A stretch of 64,000 nucleotides of DNA from Aquitalea pelogenes (GCF_001515305.1 NZ_LNQV01000001.1:1-64000), one strand, 5' to 3'; numbered from the stretch's first letter, positions 26,793-37,178 are shown. Notes: a model not told the origin generated them from the sequence alone. Translations and numbers: made by a program.

Positions 26793-26810
26793 TTGACGAT
26801 TTATCGTCAA
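26793..26810. promoter_or_regulatory. LacI-type palindromic operator between the regulator and iolH
   Basis: TTGACGATTTATCGTCAA consists of perfect 8-bp arms around a TT centre. It lies 44 bases from the regulator start and about 150 bases before iolH. The arm TTGACG could serve as a -35 for the plus strand, though no good -10 follows. Confidence 0.78.
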
Positions 26811-26957
26811 ATCAGCAACTGAAAAGCCTGCTTTCCTTCTCTAGAGTCAGCCTCATTACCACCTGCTGCAGCCCTTTTACCACAAGGATCTAACCCTTTG
26901 GCATCAGGTGCACTGCAACATGGCTATCAGGCAATACCACAACACATGGAGGACGAC

Positions 26958-27860
26958 ATGAAGATTGCGCTGGACCCGTACATGCACCGGCACCTCAGCC
27001 TGCCGGCGCTGTGCCGCAAGACGGCGGAGCTGGGCTACCGCCACATCGAGCTATCCCCACGCGCCGACCTGCTGCAATGGTGGGCCATGCCGCGTGCCAA
27101 TGGCCAACGGCTGGCCGGTTTCAAGCAAGCCATGCGCGAACATGGCGTCAGCCTGGCCACGCTGCAACCGATGTACCGCTGGTCCAGCCCGTTTGAAGAT
27201 GAACGTCAGGCGGCGATGAAATACTGGAAAAAAGCCATCGAAATTGCGGTGGAACTGGAATGCGACACCATGATTTCCGAATTCGGTCGGGGTGCATCGC
27301 CAGAGCGTTCCGTCGGGCTGGGTGCTGGCATCAATACTCCGGAGCAATGCGAAGCCGCCTTCTGGCGTTCTATGGACGAACTGGTGCCGATCTTCGAGCG
27401 CGAAGGCCTGCAGCTGTCGATCGAGCCACATCCTGAAGACTGGGTGGAAACCTTCCAGCCCGCACTGGACATCGTGCAGGTAATTGGTTCAGCCAATGTG
27501 AAGCTGTCCTATATCGCGCCACACACCTTCTATTACGGCGACGACATGGCCGCCATGCTGCGCGCCGCCGCGCCGGTACTGGCCCATGTACGTGTGGCCG
27601 ACACCTTCAACCACAAGGCCTCATCCGGCCTGCGCTATATCGTCAATCCGCCCGGCGCCAATGTACGCGTGCATCAGCATCTGGATATCGGCCAGGGCGA
27701 AATCGACTGGGATGTGTTTTTTGCCACCCTGGCTGACATCGGTTTCGACGGTGTGCTGTCCTCCTGCGTGTTTGCCTGGGAAGAACGTGCTGACGACTCG
27801 TCCCGCTTCATGCTGGAGGAAATACGGCGCTATCTGGACCAGTACTTTCAACAAAAGTAG
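26958..27860 (+). CDS. iolH: IolH-like sugar phosphate isomerase/epimerase
   Basis: This 300-residue TIM-barrel protein (xylose isomerase-like fold) matches IolH of enteric inositol clusters: MKIALDPYMHRHLSLPALCR at the start and VADTFNHKASSGLRYIVNPP and RVHQHLDIGQGEIDWDVFF toward the end. GGAGG precedes the ATG at 26958; an earlier ATG at 26898 lacks it. IolH is a conserved but biochemically poorly defined member of inositol operons, probably an isomerase of a keto-inositol or sugar phosphate. It is first in a plus-strand operon with the next two genes. Confidence 0.87.
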   Translation: MKIALDPYMHRHLSLPALCRKTAELGYRHIELSPRADLLQWWAMPRANGQRLAGFKQAMREHGVSLATLQPMYRWSSPFEDERQAAMKYWKKAIEIAVELECDTMISEFGRGASPERSVGLGAGINTPEQCEAAFWRSMDELVPIFEREGLQLSIEPHPEDWVETFQPALDIVQVIGSANVKLSYIAPHTFYYGDDMAAMLRAAAPVLAHVRVADTFNHKASSGLRYIVNPPGANVRVHQHLDIGQGEIDWDVFFATLADIGFDGVLSSCVFAWEERADDSSRFMLEEIRRYLDQYFQQK

Positions 27861-27889
27861 CCGCTACCCTCATTCACAGAAAGACCACC

Positions 27890-29762
<1,873 letters not shown>

Positions 29763-29799
29763 TTTTTCCTGCGTTCTCTGCAGCACACTTCCTCGGACT

Positions 29800-29831
29800 T
29801 GCCACGGTGGCCAACAGCTACTGTGGCTTTT
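29800..29831 (+). terminator. Terminator after the first iolG
   Basis: GCCAC and GTGGC pair across a spacer and are followed by TTTTTT. Located about 40 bases after the iolG stop; it also marks the boundary of GC-rich sequence before the AT-rich cassette. Confidence 0.65.
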
Positions 29832-29883
29832 TTCATCGCACACTCAAGAATCCAAACGGCCCAAGTTAGGCAAACAAACATGT

Positions 29884-30903
29884 TCAACAAAAGTAGTGCC
29901 TGCCACCATCCAAGCCTGATGGAGATTGATGATATTTGCTCAACTCTTCCCTCATGACCCGATCAAAAAATCGAGGGGAAAATGCAATAAAAAACAGATA
30001 CAAATACGAATAAGGAGTGATTAAACTGCGCGGATACAAACAAAGATCGGTAAAATTTTTATTTTTACTTCGATGATGATCGTGGTGCAAGGAATTACCA
30101 TACAATAAAATAGCCTGTATCAAACAATCATGACTCCACGAGTATGAAGAAAACTGAAAATCCCCTTCAACTGCTGACAAGCCATAATGCTGCACATATG
30201 AAATAACACCATATGAAAGATGAACAAGAAAGATAGCAATGAGCCAAAGGAATGCTACTTTACTATTTGCACGAACAATGTAAATCCACAAAGCACACGA
30301 TAGCAATAATCGCAAAATAATAAAAAATCGAACCAAACGTATATCACACAACACCAGCCGATTTAAATGCCACACATCACGCACAACCCAGATCGGCCTA
30401 CACAATAGAAATCTGTAAACACTAACGCCAACATTCCCATAATCACTTGACCCATCATGTCCCTCCCTCACATGATGCGCCAGGTGATCCTCTTTAAAAA
30501 TCGGAAACACAAACAAAATAAGCAAAGCTTCACAGTACAATTTAGTCAACACATCTTCACGATGAATCATTTCATGAAGAACCGGCAAATTCAAAGAAGC
30601 AACCAACCACAATGAGAAAAAGACAAATAAAGAAGATAGCACTGAAAAATCAACATATACAAATCTAATTAAAACATAATACATGGCAAACAAAGATACA
30701 CATGGATACAAACATAGCGAAATATTAGCTACAGCTTTGTTCAGCCTACCGCGCACAATAATATCACCAGGGCGAAGAGGACCTATCAACTTGCTGACAA
30801 TAGGAAATAAAACAAATACTAAAATAGCAAGCAAGAAATTGAGTGAAAGAATTGATTCCAACAATAGCAAGAATGGAATAAACAATGGAATGATGAAAAT
30901 CAT
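29884..30903 (-). CDS. AlkB-like membrane di-iron fatty-acid desaturase/hydroxylase
   Basis: This 339-residue integral membrane protein has about six hydrophobic helices and the histidine boxes of the alkane hydroxylase/desaturase family: HEMIH (about residue 112), EDHLAHH (about 140), SYVQHYGL (about 232; AlkB has a related HYGL box) and HHDHHRS (about 275). It should be a non-haem di-iron oxygenase acting on an acyl or alkyl chain in the membrane. No rubredoxin gene is nearby. It is strongly AT-rich and follows the LuxR-type gene by two bases, so they are co-transcribed. The substrate is unknown. Confidence 0.82.
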   Translation of the reverse strand: MIFIIPLFIPFLLLLESILSLNFLLAILVFVLFPIVSKLIGPLRPGDIIVRGRLNKAVANISLCLYPCVSLFAMYYVLIRFVYVDFSVLSSLFVFFSLWLVASLNLPVLHEMIHREDVLTKLYCEALLILFVFPIFKEDHLAHHVREGHDGSSDYGNVGVSVYRFLLCRPIWVVRDVWHLNRLVLCDIRLVRFFIILRLLLSCALWIYIVRANSKVAFLWLIAIFLVHLSYGVISYVQHYGLSAVEGDFQFSSYSWSHDCLIQAILLYGNSLHHDHHRSKNKNFTDLCLYPRSLITPYSYLYLFFIAFSPRFFDRVMREELSKYHQSPSGLDGGRHYFC

Positions 30904-30905
30904 AG

Positions 30906-31634
30906 CTACACCAACATAAACCTAGTTGATGCACGAAAAAAGTCTGACTCCCCATTCGCCTCATAGATATTAGTTATACTCTCAATTCTTTTCTTAATCA
31001 TTCTTTCACCAACATTTAGCTTCACAGCCATCCCTTCCACACTCAAACCACTACAAACCATTTTAACAATCAACAAATCCACATCTGAAAATTCAAAGTA
31101 TTTCATAAAGTAGCTGCGTCGCAACTCAACAAAACAATCAAATATATAATAGCCATAAGAAACCAATATGGCCGACAGATTATTTAAATTAATCTTAGCA
31201 TGACTACCTTGCAACTTTGACCATAGATAAAACACTGCAAACCTTACACCCACTCCATACTTACTATGCAATGGGATAATACAATAATTTTTATAGCCGC
31301 TTTCATTCAAATAACGCACCATATCTTGCTGAGCAAGATTCAAGTCATCCTCATTTATTTTATCGAATGGCACAATCCTTTGCTGCGCATGTAAAAAAAA
31401 TGGATCTATGCCATCCCAATGCCGACGCTCGTACTCATCACACACAGCATGTTGACCACCAGATAAATAATCAAAAACTGGATTTTCACCGTGAAAATTA
31501 CTCACCAACTTAAAGACAAAACCGTCAACGAAAAAAACATTTAAGTCGGTTCGTATCTTTCTTATCAAATCATTCGCATCGAGCACTTCAGAAAAATCGA
31601 ACAATTGATTATTCAAGCTGTTTATCAGATCCAT
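30906..31634 (-). CDS. LuxR-type regulator with divergent autoinducer-binding domain
   Basis: This 242-residue protein has an N-terminal domain with a LuxR autoinducer-domain pattern (YERRHWDGIDPFFLHAQQR, about residues 70-88). The Asp-Pro pair is kept, but the tryptophans equivalent to TraR W57 and W85 are not visible. The C-terminal HTH is atypical (SGLSVEGMAVKLNVGERMIK). GGAG is eight bases upstream of the ATG at 31634; a start at 31640 is also open. No luxI is present, so it would be an orphan that may bind another ligand. It overlaps the zinc-ribbon gene by 26 bases. Confidence 0.78.
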   Translation of the reverse strand: MDLINSLNNQLFDFSEVLDANDLIRKIRTDLNVFFVDGFVFKLVSNFHGENPVFDYLSGGQHAVCDEYERRHWDGIDPFFLHAQQRIVPFDKINEDDLNLAQQDMVRYLNESGYKNYCIIPLHSKYGVGVRFAVFYLWSKLQGSHAKINLNNLSAILVSYGYYIFDCFVELRRSYFMKYFEFSDVDLLIVKMVCSGLSVEGMAVKLNVGERMIKKRIESITNIYEANGESDFFRASTRFMLV

Positions 31635-31809
31635 CAGCATTCTCCATCCTGATCGTCGACACCACTAACTCGCCACAACTACACTCGGCCAATATCATCC
31701 AAAAAAATTGTTGGCATTGTTCACAACAAATACGATGTAGGTAATTGGGTTCTAGCAGTTCGAAATCATCAATGAACTGAGATTTACAATAAGGGCAATA
31801 AAATTCCAT
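31609..31809 (-). CDS. Small zinc-ribbon protein
   Basis: This 66-residue protein has three cysteine clusters: CPYC (residues 4-7), CCEQC (about 28-32) and CSC (about 43-45), enough for one or two zinc sites. The start is the ATG at 31809; a TTG at 31821 is in frame but sits in the repeat region. It is the first gene of the cassette and overlaps the LuxR-type gene, so the two are probably translated together. Function unknown; it could bind the regulator or nucleic acid. Confidence 0.6.
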   Translation of the reverse strand: MEFYCPYCKSQFIDDFELLEPNYLHRICCEQCQQFFWMILAECSCGELVVSTIRMENADGSDKQLE

Positions 31810-31841
31810 TTGTAATTCCAATTAAAATTCCAATGGAATTT
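31802..31841. repeat. Three 12-bp AATTCCA repeats ending in a 17-bp palindrome
   Basis: AATTCCA occurs at 31802, 31814 and 31826, spaced exactly 12 bases. The third copy is half of the palindrome AAATTCCAATGGAATTT (31825-31841). The block covers the start of the zinc-ribbon gene and its expected promoter, so it is a likely operator array for the cassette, possibly for its own LuxR-type protein. Confidence 0.65.
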
Positions 31842-32082
31842 ATCACAGTTAGCTTTTATGCAAATAATGATTGTCCCTATCAAAATAACTGCCAGCACCA
31901 GTTGACTTCTGCTTGCCAGGCTGGATACGCACGCGCATGCCAGCACTATCTGCAAAGTCACGTGGCAGAGCGCTGGAGACATCCGAGCCTCCATCTGCGA
32001 CAAGCAGAGACTCCGTGGCTTGATACGGCGATGCATCTGATGCTGCGCTTCTGCGGAAGCGGGGCAGGCCAGATCTGATGTG
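31842..32082. other. Intergenic stretch between the AT-rich cassette and the second iolG
   Basis: Base composition changes abruptly from AT-rich to GC-rich near 31900, which may mark the cassette edge. An open frame on the plus strand (31833-32078) has several cysteines (CPYQNNC, ACQAG, ACQHY) but no ribosome site and no family match. I do not call it a gene. Confidence 0.35.
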
Positions 32083-32084
32083 TT

Positions 32085-32099
32085 GGAAAATATATTTCC
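32085..32099 (+). promoter_or_regulatory. Candidate iol operator upstream of the second iolG
   Basis: GGAAAATATATTTCC is an inverted repeat (TTGGAAA-N5-TTTCCAA when extended to 32083-32101) about 100 bases upstream of the dehydrogenase gene. It resembles the palindrome upstream of iolD. It may bind an inositol regulator. Confidence 0.55.
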
Positions 32100-32198
32100 A
32101 AAAAATTATTTTCAGAATTTTTTTTCTAACATATACTCATCAGCAAAGCAGACCAGCCCGCAGCACGGTTGGCCAACAACACGTATGAGGAGACAGCA

Positions 32199-33185
32199 AT
32201 GACCGCAGTAGCCCTGTTCGGTGCCGGCCGTATCGGCAAGATCCACGCCGCCAACCTGGCCGCCCAGCCCGGTGCACGCCTGAAGTATGTCGTCGACACC
32301 CACCAGCCTTCGGCGCAGGAACTGGCGGCGCAATACGGCGCCAGCGTAAGCGATATTGACAGCGCACTGGCCGACCCGGAAGTCGGCGCAGTCGTCATTG
32401 CCTCCAGTACCGATACCCATGCCGACCTCATCCTGCGTGCTGCGGCGCATGGCAAGGCCATCTTCTGCGAAAAGCCGGTGGACCTGACGCTGGAACGCGC
32501 ACGCCAGTGTGCCGCTGCGGTGAAAGAAGCAGGCGTGGCCTGCCTGATCGGCTTCCAGCGCCGCTACGACCCTACTTTTGCCGCAGTGAAAGCGCGCATT
32601 GAAGCCGGGGAAATCGGCCAGCCGGAAGTGCTGGTGGTAACCAGCCGCGACCCGGGTGCGCCGCCGGTGGACTACATCAAGCGCTCCGGCGGCATTTTCA
32701 AGGACATGCTGATTCACGACTTCGACATCTGCCGCTGGATTCTGGCTGACGAAGCCGTCAGCGTGCAGGCCACGGCCAGTGTGCTGACCGACCCGGCCAT
32801 TGGTGAGGCAGGAGACGCCGACACCACCGCGGTGACCATCCGTACCCGCTCCGGCCGCCTGTGCCAGATCAACACCAGCCGCCGCGCTGCCTATGGTTAC
32901 GACCAGCGCTTTGAAGTGCTGGGCAGCCTGGGCATGTTGCAGGCCGGCAATCACCGCCCTACCGAAGTGACTGCCTATGGTGGCCAGCAAGTCAGCACCG
33001 ATCTGCCGGAACACTTTTTCCTGGAACGCTACCGTGCTGCCTATGCGCTGGAAATGGCGCATTTCTTTGACGTGGTACAGCGCGGCGTCACCCCGCGCAC
33101 CACGGTGGAAGACGGCGTCAAGGCACTGGAGCTGGCCGATGCGGCCACCCGCTCCTGGCAGGAAAACCGCCTGATCAGCCTGTAA
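32199..33185 (+). CDS. iolG: Inositol 2-dehydrogenase (Gfo/Idh/MocA family)
   Basis: This 328-residue protein starts MTAVALFGAGRIGKIHAANL, giving the NAD-binding GXGXXG at residues 8-13. CEKPVDL and DMLIHDFDICRWIL supply the active-site Lys, Asp and His. It is closest in feel to the inositol 2-dehydrogenases of proteobacteria. GAGGAGA seven bases upstream supports the ATG at 32199. It forms an operon with the next dehydrogenase, 58 bases downstream. Its separation from the first iol operon by the AT-rich cassette is unusual. Confidence 0.87.
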   Translation: MTAVALFGAGRIGKIHAANLAAQPGARLKYVVDTHQPSAQELAAQYGASVSDIDSALADPEVGAVVIASSTDTHADLILRAAAHGKAIFCEKPVDLTLERARQCAAAVKEAGVACLIGFQRRYDPTFAAVKARIEAGEIGQPEVLVVTSRDPGAPPVDYIKRSGGIFKDMLIHDFDICRWILADEAVSVQATASVLTDPAIGEAGDADTTAVTIRTRSGRLCQINTSRRAAYGYDQRFEVLGSLGMLQAGNHRPTEVTAYGGQQVSTDLPEHFFLERYRAAYALEMAHFFDVVQRGVTPRTTVEDGVKALELADAATRSWQENRLISL

Positions 33186-33243
33186 GCCTTCCCTTCCTCT
33201 ATCACATGCCCGCCGCCATTTTGCCGGTGGGCAGGGAGAAGTC

Positions 33244-34260
33244 ATGTCTGAACTCAATATCGGCATTGTCGGCCTGGGCCGGCTGGGCTGCCGTCATGCG
33301 CTCAATCTGCGCGACCGCATTCGTGGTGCCCGGCTGGTGGCAGCCTGCTCACCGGTCGATGAAGAACTGGGCTGGGCGGCAGAGCACCTGCCCGGCGTCC
33401 ACCGCCACCACACGCTGGAGGCCATGCTGGCCGAGCCTGATGTCGAGGCCGTTTTCCTGGTCACCCCCACCGCGCTGCATGCCCAGCAGATCATCGCCTG
33501 CCTGCGTGCGGGCAAGCATGTGTTCTGCGAAAAGCCGCTGGCCTTGAATGTGGAAGATTGTCAGAAGGTGGAGGCTGTGGCTGCCGATTATCCGCAGCTC
33601 AAGGCCATGGTGGGTTTTGTACGCCGCTTTGATGCCAGCTATCAGGATGCAGCGGAAAAACTGCAACAAGGCCTGGTAGGCCAGCCCTATCTGTTGCGCT
33701 CGCAAACCTGCGACCTGAACGACGAAAACGGCTTTTTCGTCAAATTTGCCCCCAGCAGCGGCGGCATTTTCATGGATTGCAGCATTCACGATATCGACCT
33801 GGCGCGCTGGCTGCTGGGTTCGCCCCAACCGCTACGCGTCTGGGCCACCGGCACCAATGCCTTGCACCCGGCACTGGCCGATTGCGGTGACGTGGACAAT
33901 GGCGTGGCCATGCTGGAGTTTGCCGATGGCAAGCTGGCCTGCTTCTATGCCTCGCGCACCCAGGCGCATGGCCACGAAACCCTGACCGAAATCTTTGCCA
34001 CCGCCGGAAGGCTGACCGTGGGTGCCAACCCACGCGCCAACCGGGTGGACATCAGCGATGCCCATGGCATGCGCAATGAATGCGTGCAGGATTTCTACCA
34101 GCGCTTTGCCGAGGCCTTTGTCAGCGAAGCCCAGCACTTTGTCGATGCCGTGCTGCACGATCAGCCCTTGGCACTGAGCCTGGCCGATGCCACCGAAGCC
34201 ACCCGCATTGGCCTGGCCATCACCCAGGCCCTGCGCAGCAAGCAGGTAGTGGAGCTGTAA
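33244..34260 (+). CDS. Gfo/Idh/MocA-family oxidoreductase
   Basis: This 338-residue NAD(P)-dependent dehydrogenase has GIVGLGRLGCRHALNL at the N-terminus, CEKPLALN in the hinge and DCSIHDIDLARWLL carrying the catalytic Asp and His. It is a third paralogue in the locus and may act on another inositol isomer (scyllo- or chiro-) or on the keto-inositol product. The exact substrate cannot be told from sequence. It is last in the plus-strand iol genes. Confidence 0.85.
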   Translation: MSELNIGIVGLGRLGCRHALNLRDRIRGARLVAACSPVDEELGWAAEHLPGVHRHHTLEAMLAEPDVEAVFLVTPTALHAQQIIACLRAGKHVFCEKPLALNVEDCQKVEAVAADYPQLKAMVGFVRRFDASYQDAAEKLQQGLVGQPYLLRSQTCDLNDENGFFVKFAPSSGGIFMDCSIHDIDLARWLLGSPQPLRVWATGTNALHPALADCGDVDNGVAMLEFADGKLACFYASRTQAHGHETLTEIFATAGRLTVGANPRANRVDISDAHGMRNECVQDFYQRFAEAFVSEAQHFVDAVLHDQPLALSLADATEATRIGLAITQALRSKQVVEL

Positions 34261-34339
34261 ACCGACACGCGCTTAATGGCGGCAGATGATCGCCCCCTCT
34301 CGCTTTCTGCTCCTTCTCAGGGAAAGGGCGGGGGGATCG

Positions 34340-34449
34340 GGAATAGATGGACAGGCTGCGGAATCAATCACTTGGCAGGGTCCAAGGCAATCGCACCAAA
34401 TAACCTTGTCCGCAGCCTGAGCCCTTGCTTCACAGCAAGGGCTTTTTGT
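34340..34449 (+). ncRNA. Candidate structured small RNA after the iol operon
   Basis: An 11-bp perfect inverted repeat CAGGCTGCGGA (34352-34362) and TCCGCAGCCTG (34409-34419) encloses a smaller hairpin CTTGG/CCAAG (34371-34385). A strong terminator follows at once. The architecture is that of a small RNA or a complex 3' UTR shared between convergent genes. No promoter is evident, so it may be processed from the iol transcript. Confidence 0.35.
34421..34449 (+). terminator. Rho-independent terminator
   Basis: AGCCCTTGCT pairs with AGCAAGGGCT around a short TCAC-type loop and is followed by TTTTTG, 160 bases after the last iol-type dehydrogenase. Confidence 0.88.
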
Positions 34450-34479
34450 TTCCATCAGTTGGCCCGCACAGGCCGGGAC

Positions 34480-35991
34480 TCAGGGCCGCATGCTGCCCTG
34501 CTCCACCAGCCGCTCATGCCAGGACAATGCTTCGCCCAGCAAATGCGGAGTGTGCTTGCCCTTGCTGTCGCGGCAGGCGCGGTCGAAGTAATCCTGCAGT
34601 AACGGGCGGTAGTCCGGGTGGGCACAATTGGCAATCACCGTGCGCGCACGCTGTTTGGGCGACAGGCCGCGCAAATCGGCCAGGCCCTGCTCGGTAACGA
34701 TGATGCAGACGTCGTGCTCGGTGTGGTCGACATGGCTGACCATGGGCACGATGCAGGAAATCGCGCCGTTTTTGGCGGTGCTGGGGGTGACAAAGCAGGA
34801 CAGGAAGCCGTTACGGGCAAAGTCACCTGAGCCGCCAATGCCGTTGATGATGGAGGTGCCGGCCACATGGGTGGAGTTGACGTTGCCGTACAGGTCGGCC
34901 TCCACCATGCCATTGATGCCGATACAGCCCAGACGGCGAACCAGTTCGGCATGGTTGGAGATTTCCTGCGGCCGCAGCACGATGCGTTCACGGTAATGGT
35001 CGATATTGCGGGCAAACTCCTGCACGCCTTCCGGGCTGAGTGACAAGGCGGTGGCCGAGGCCATGCGAATGGTGTCGGTGCGGATCAAATCCAGCATGCC
35101 GTCCTGAATCACCTCGGTAAAGGCGGTCAGATTGGTGAAACCACCATCACGCAAGCCGCCCAGCACCGCATTGGCGATATTGCCGACGCCGGATTGCAGC
35201 GGCAGCAGGTTCTCCGGCAAACGGCCCATCCTGATTTCATGCTTGAGGAATTCCACCAGATGCCCGGCAATGCGCTGGCTGGTTTCGTCCGGCGGGGTAA
35301 AGCGGCCCAGACGGTCAGGTGCATGGGTTTGCACCACCGCCACCACCTTGGCCGGGTCCACCCGTAAATACGGCTCGCCAATGCGGTCACCCGCCTGGGT
35401 CAGCGGAATCGGCTGGCGGTTGGGCGGCAGTGCCGTACCGTAATAGATGTCATGCATGCCATCCAGCCCCAGCGGCTGGGTGCTGTTGACTTCCAGAATC
35501 ACCTTGTCGGCCAGGTCCAGCCAGGTCTTGTTATTACCGATGGAGGTGGACGGAATCAGCCGGCCATCCGGCAGGATGCCCGCCACTTCCACCACCGCCA
35601 GGTCGATCTTGCCCAGAAAGCCGAACCAGGTGTATTGCGCCACCTGGCCCAGATGCACATCCATATAGTCGATTTCGCCACGGTTGATGCGTGCGCGCAG
35701 CTCCGGGTCTGACTGGTAAGGCAGGCGAAAATCAATGCCACCGGCCTTGGCCAGCGCGCCATCCAGCTCCGGCGCGGTGGAGGCCCCGGTAAGCACACGC
35801 AGGGCGAACTTCTCGCCGCGTCCCTGCGCTGCTTCAATACGGCCAGCCAGCGCCAGCGGCACTGCCTTGGGGTAGCCCGAGCCGGTAAACCCGCTCATGC
35901 CCACGGTCATGCCCGGCTGGATGTGTGTGGCGGCCTCCTCAGCCGACATGATTTTCCCTGCCAGACCGGCATGGTGAATGCGTTGTTCCAC
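34480..35991 (-). CDS. Acetyl-CoA hydrolase/transferase family, succinyl-CoA:acetate CoA-transferase type
   Basis: This 503-residue enzyme has the two-domain class-I CoA-transferase fold. Motifs are GMTVGMSGFTGSGYPKAVP (about residues 26-44), GVGNIANAVLGGL, the catalytic Glu in FTEVIQDGM (about 287) and GIGGSGDFARNGFL. It likely moves CoA between succinyl-CoA and acetate, or a related acid. AAGGGA lies seven bases upstream of a GTG at 35991 and the protein then has the usual family length; the open frame up to 36084 is not conserved. It is convergent with the iol operon. Confidence 0.9.
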   Translation of the reverse strand: MEQRIHHAGLAGKIMSAEEAATHIQPGMTVGMSGFTGSGYPKAVPLALAGRIEAAQGRGEKFALRVLTGASTAPELDGALAKAGGIDFRLPYQSDPELRARINRGEIDYMDVHLGQVAQYTWFGFLGKIDLAVVEVAGILPDGRLIPSTSIGNNKTWLDLADKVILEVNSTQPLGLDGMHDIYYGTALPPNRQPIPLTQAGDRIGEPYLRVDPAKVVAVVQTHAPDRLGRFTPPDETSQRIAGHLVEFLKHEIRMGRLPENLLPLQSGVGNIANAVLGGLRDGGFTNLTAFTEVIQDGMLDLIRTDTIRMASATALSLSPEGVQEFARNIDHYRERIVLRPQEISNHAELVRRLGCIGINGMVEADLYGNVNSTHVAGTSIINGIGGSGDFARNGFLSCFVTPSTAKNGAISCIVPMVSHVDHTEHDVCIIVTEQGLADLRGLSPKQRARTVIANCAHPDYRPLLQDYFDRACRDSKGKHTPHLLGEALSWHERLVEQGSMRP

Positions 35992-36458
35992 TTGTTGTTC
36001 CCTTGCAATTTCCGGCCTGTTGCGGCCTGGTGTTTTATCGAGCGTCGTGCCGTTCTGAAGTGTCGGCTTGTTACTGGCTGCCAACTTTGTCTTACGTTCA
36101 CGTCAGCTAGCCAAGCCTGCTACTTAAGCAGCTTCAACCGGATTGCGGAGAACTAATCAGGCAAAACATGACCTGAATCAAAACCTGTTTGACCAAAGCT
36201 GATATAGGGTAGCCCTTGATTTTTCGCTCAACAAAAATGTCATTTGAATTTTTATTCACGCAATATGATTTAATTGGCATATTTATCTTCCCCCTGTTTC
36301 CTGTAGTGCCAAACCGGCAAACATTGCGGCAACAGTCCACGCGCATCCTTCTTGTTCTGTATCAAATTTGCATCAAATATCCATATTTGACCGCCAGGCC
36401 AGTTAATTCGACCGCGAGTACTGGATTTAAGGGTTAAACATTGTTAGCTTCTACTGAT
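35992..36458. other. Long divergent intergenic region
   Basis: This stretch of about 470 bases between the CoA transferase and the TetR gene has no convincing gene. It is more AT-rich from 36180 to 36310 and again near 36360-36400, consistent with promoters. Open frames here have no family features. Confidence 0.4.
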
Positions 36459-36476
36459 TTTGGTAATTCAACCAAA
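36459..36476 (+). promoter_or_regulatory. Inverted repeat just before the TetR-family gene
   Basis: TTTGGT-N6-ACCAAA ends four bases before the ATG of the regulator. This is a likely autoregulatory operator, though the arms are short. It also shows that an in-frame TTG at 36460 is unlikely to be the start. Confidence 0.5.
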
Positions 36477-36480
36477 TACC

Positions 36481-37101
36481 ATGTCAGCATCCCGAGCATC
36501 CAGAAAGTCCGTCCCCGCCGATACAGACAAGGACCCGCGCACCCGGCTGATTGAAGCCGCCTTGGAAGTCCTGCTTCATGACGGTATCATGGGATTCAGC
36601 CAAAGCAAGGTTGCGCGCCAGGCCGGGCTGCGGCAAAGCCATCTGACTTATTACTTTCCCACCCGCAACGATTTATTAACCGTGGTGGTGGAACACGGCT
36701 GTCAATTGGTGATCAATGCTCAGGACTGCAGCGAACCTGCCGCCTTGGGCAGCCTGGAGGATTTCCGGCTGCGGATGTGCAACAACGTATGTGACACCCG
36801 CATTGCCCGCCTGATGGTGGCGGTTACCGTGGCAGCAGAAACCGACCCGCGGCTCAAGCAGTGGATCAGCGATTTTGACCGCCGCATGTTGAACAACAAG
36901 AAAGAAGCATTCCAGCAATACGGCATCACCTGCAGTACCGATGAGCTGGCGCTGTTCCACAGCACCATTGCCGGCATCGCGCTGCGCAACCTGAACAGTT
37001 GCACCCCGGAAGATCATGCCGAAGCCCGGCATCGCTTTTTGCTGGCCTTTGACCGGCTGGTCCTTGCGTCACATCCGACACAAAGATCAGAAAAATCCTA
37101 G
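36481..37101 (+). CDS. TetR-family transcriptional regulator
   Basis: This 206-residue protein has a TetR N-terminal HTH (RLIEAALEVLLHDGIMGFSQ, then KVARQAGLRQSHLTYYFPTR, residues about 20-62) and a helical ligand domain. It lies immediately upstream of the NodT-MFP-RND genes in the same direction, so it probably controls the efflux operon and is co-transcribed with it. A palindrome precedes the start. The ligand is unknown. Confidence 0.9.
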   Translation: MSASRASRKSVPADTDKDPRTRLIEAALEVLLHDGIMGFSQSKVARQAGLRQSHLTYYFPTRNDLLTVVVEHGCQLVINAQDCSEPAALGSLEDFRLRMCNNVCDTRIARLMVAVTVAAETDPRLKQWISDFDRRMLNNKKEAFQQYGITCSTDELALFHSTIAGIALRNLNSCTPEDHAEARHRFLLAFDRLVLASHPTQRSEKS

Positions 37102-37178
37102 GAATCAACTCGCCCATAAGGCAGGACAATGCCAACACCCTTTTGCAAGGGATCGGCATGAAATGTAACAGGAGCATC

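Noticed and set aside
26958-27860. Possible iolE (inosose dehydratase)
   Set aside because: The N- and C-terminal motifs match IolH better; no IolE-specific signature was seen.
31833-32078. An 81-residue plus-strand frame with several cysteines
   Set aside because: No ribosome site, overlaps the palindromic repeat, no recognisable family. Kept only as a note.
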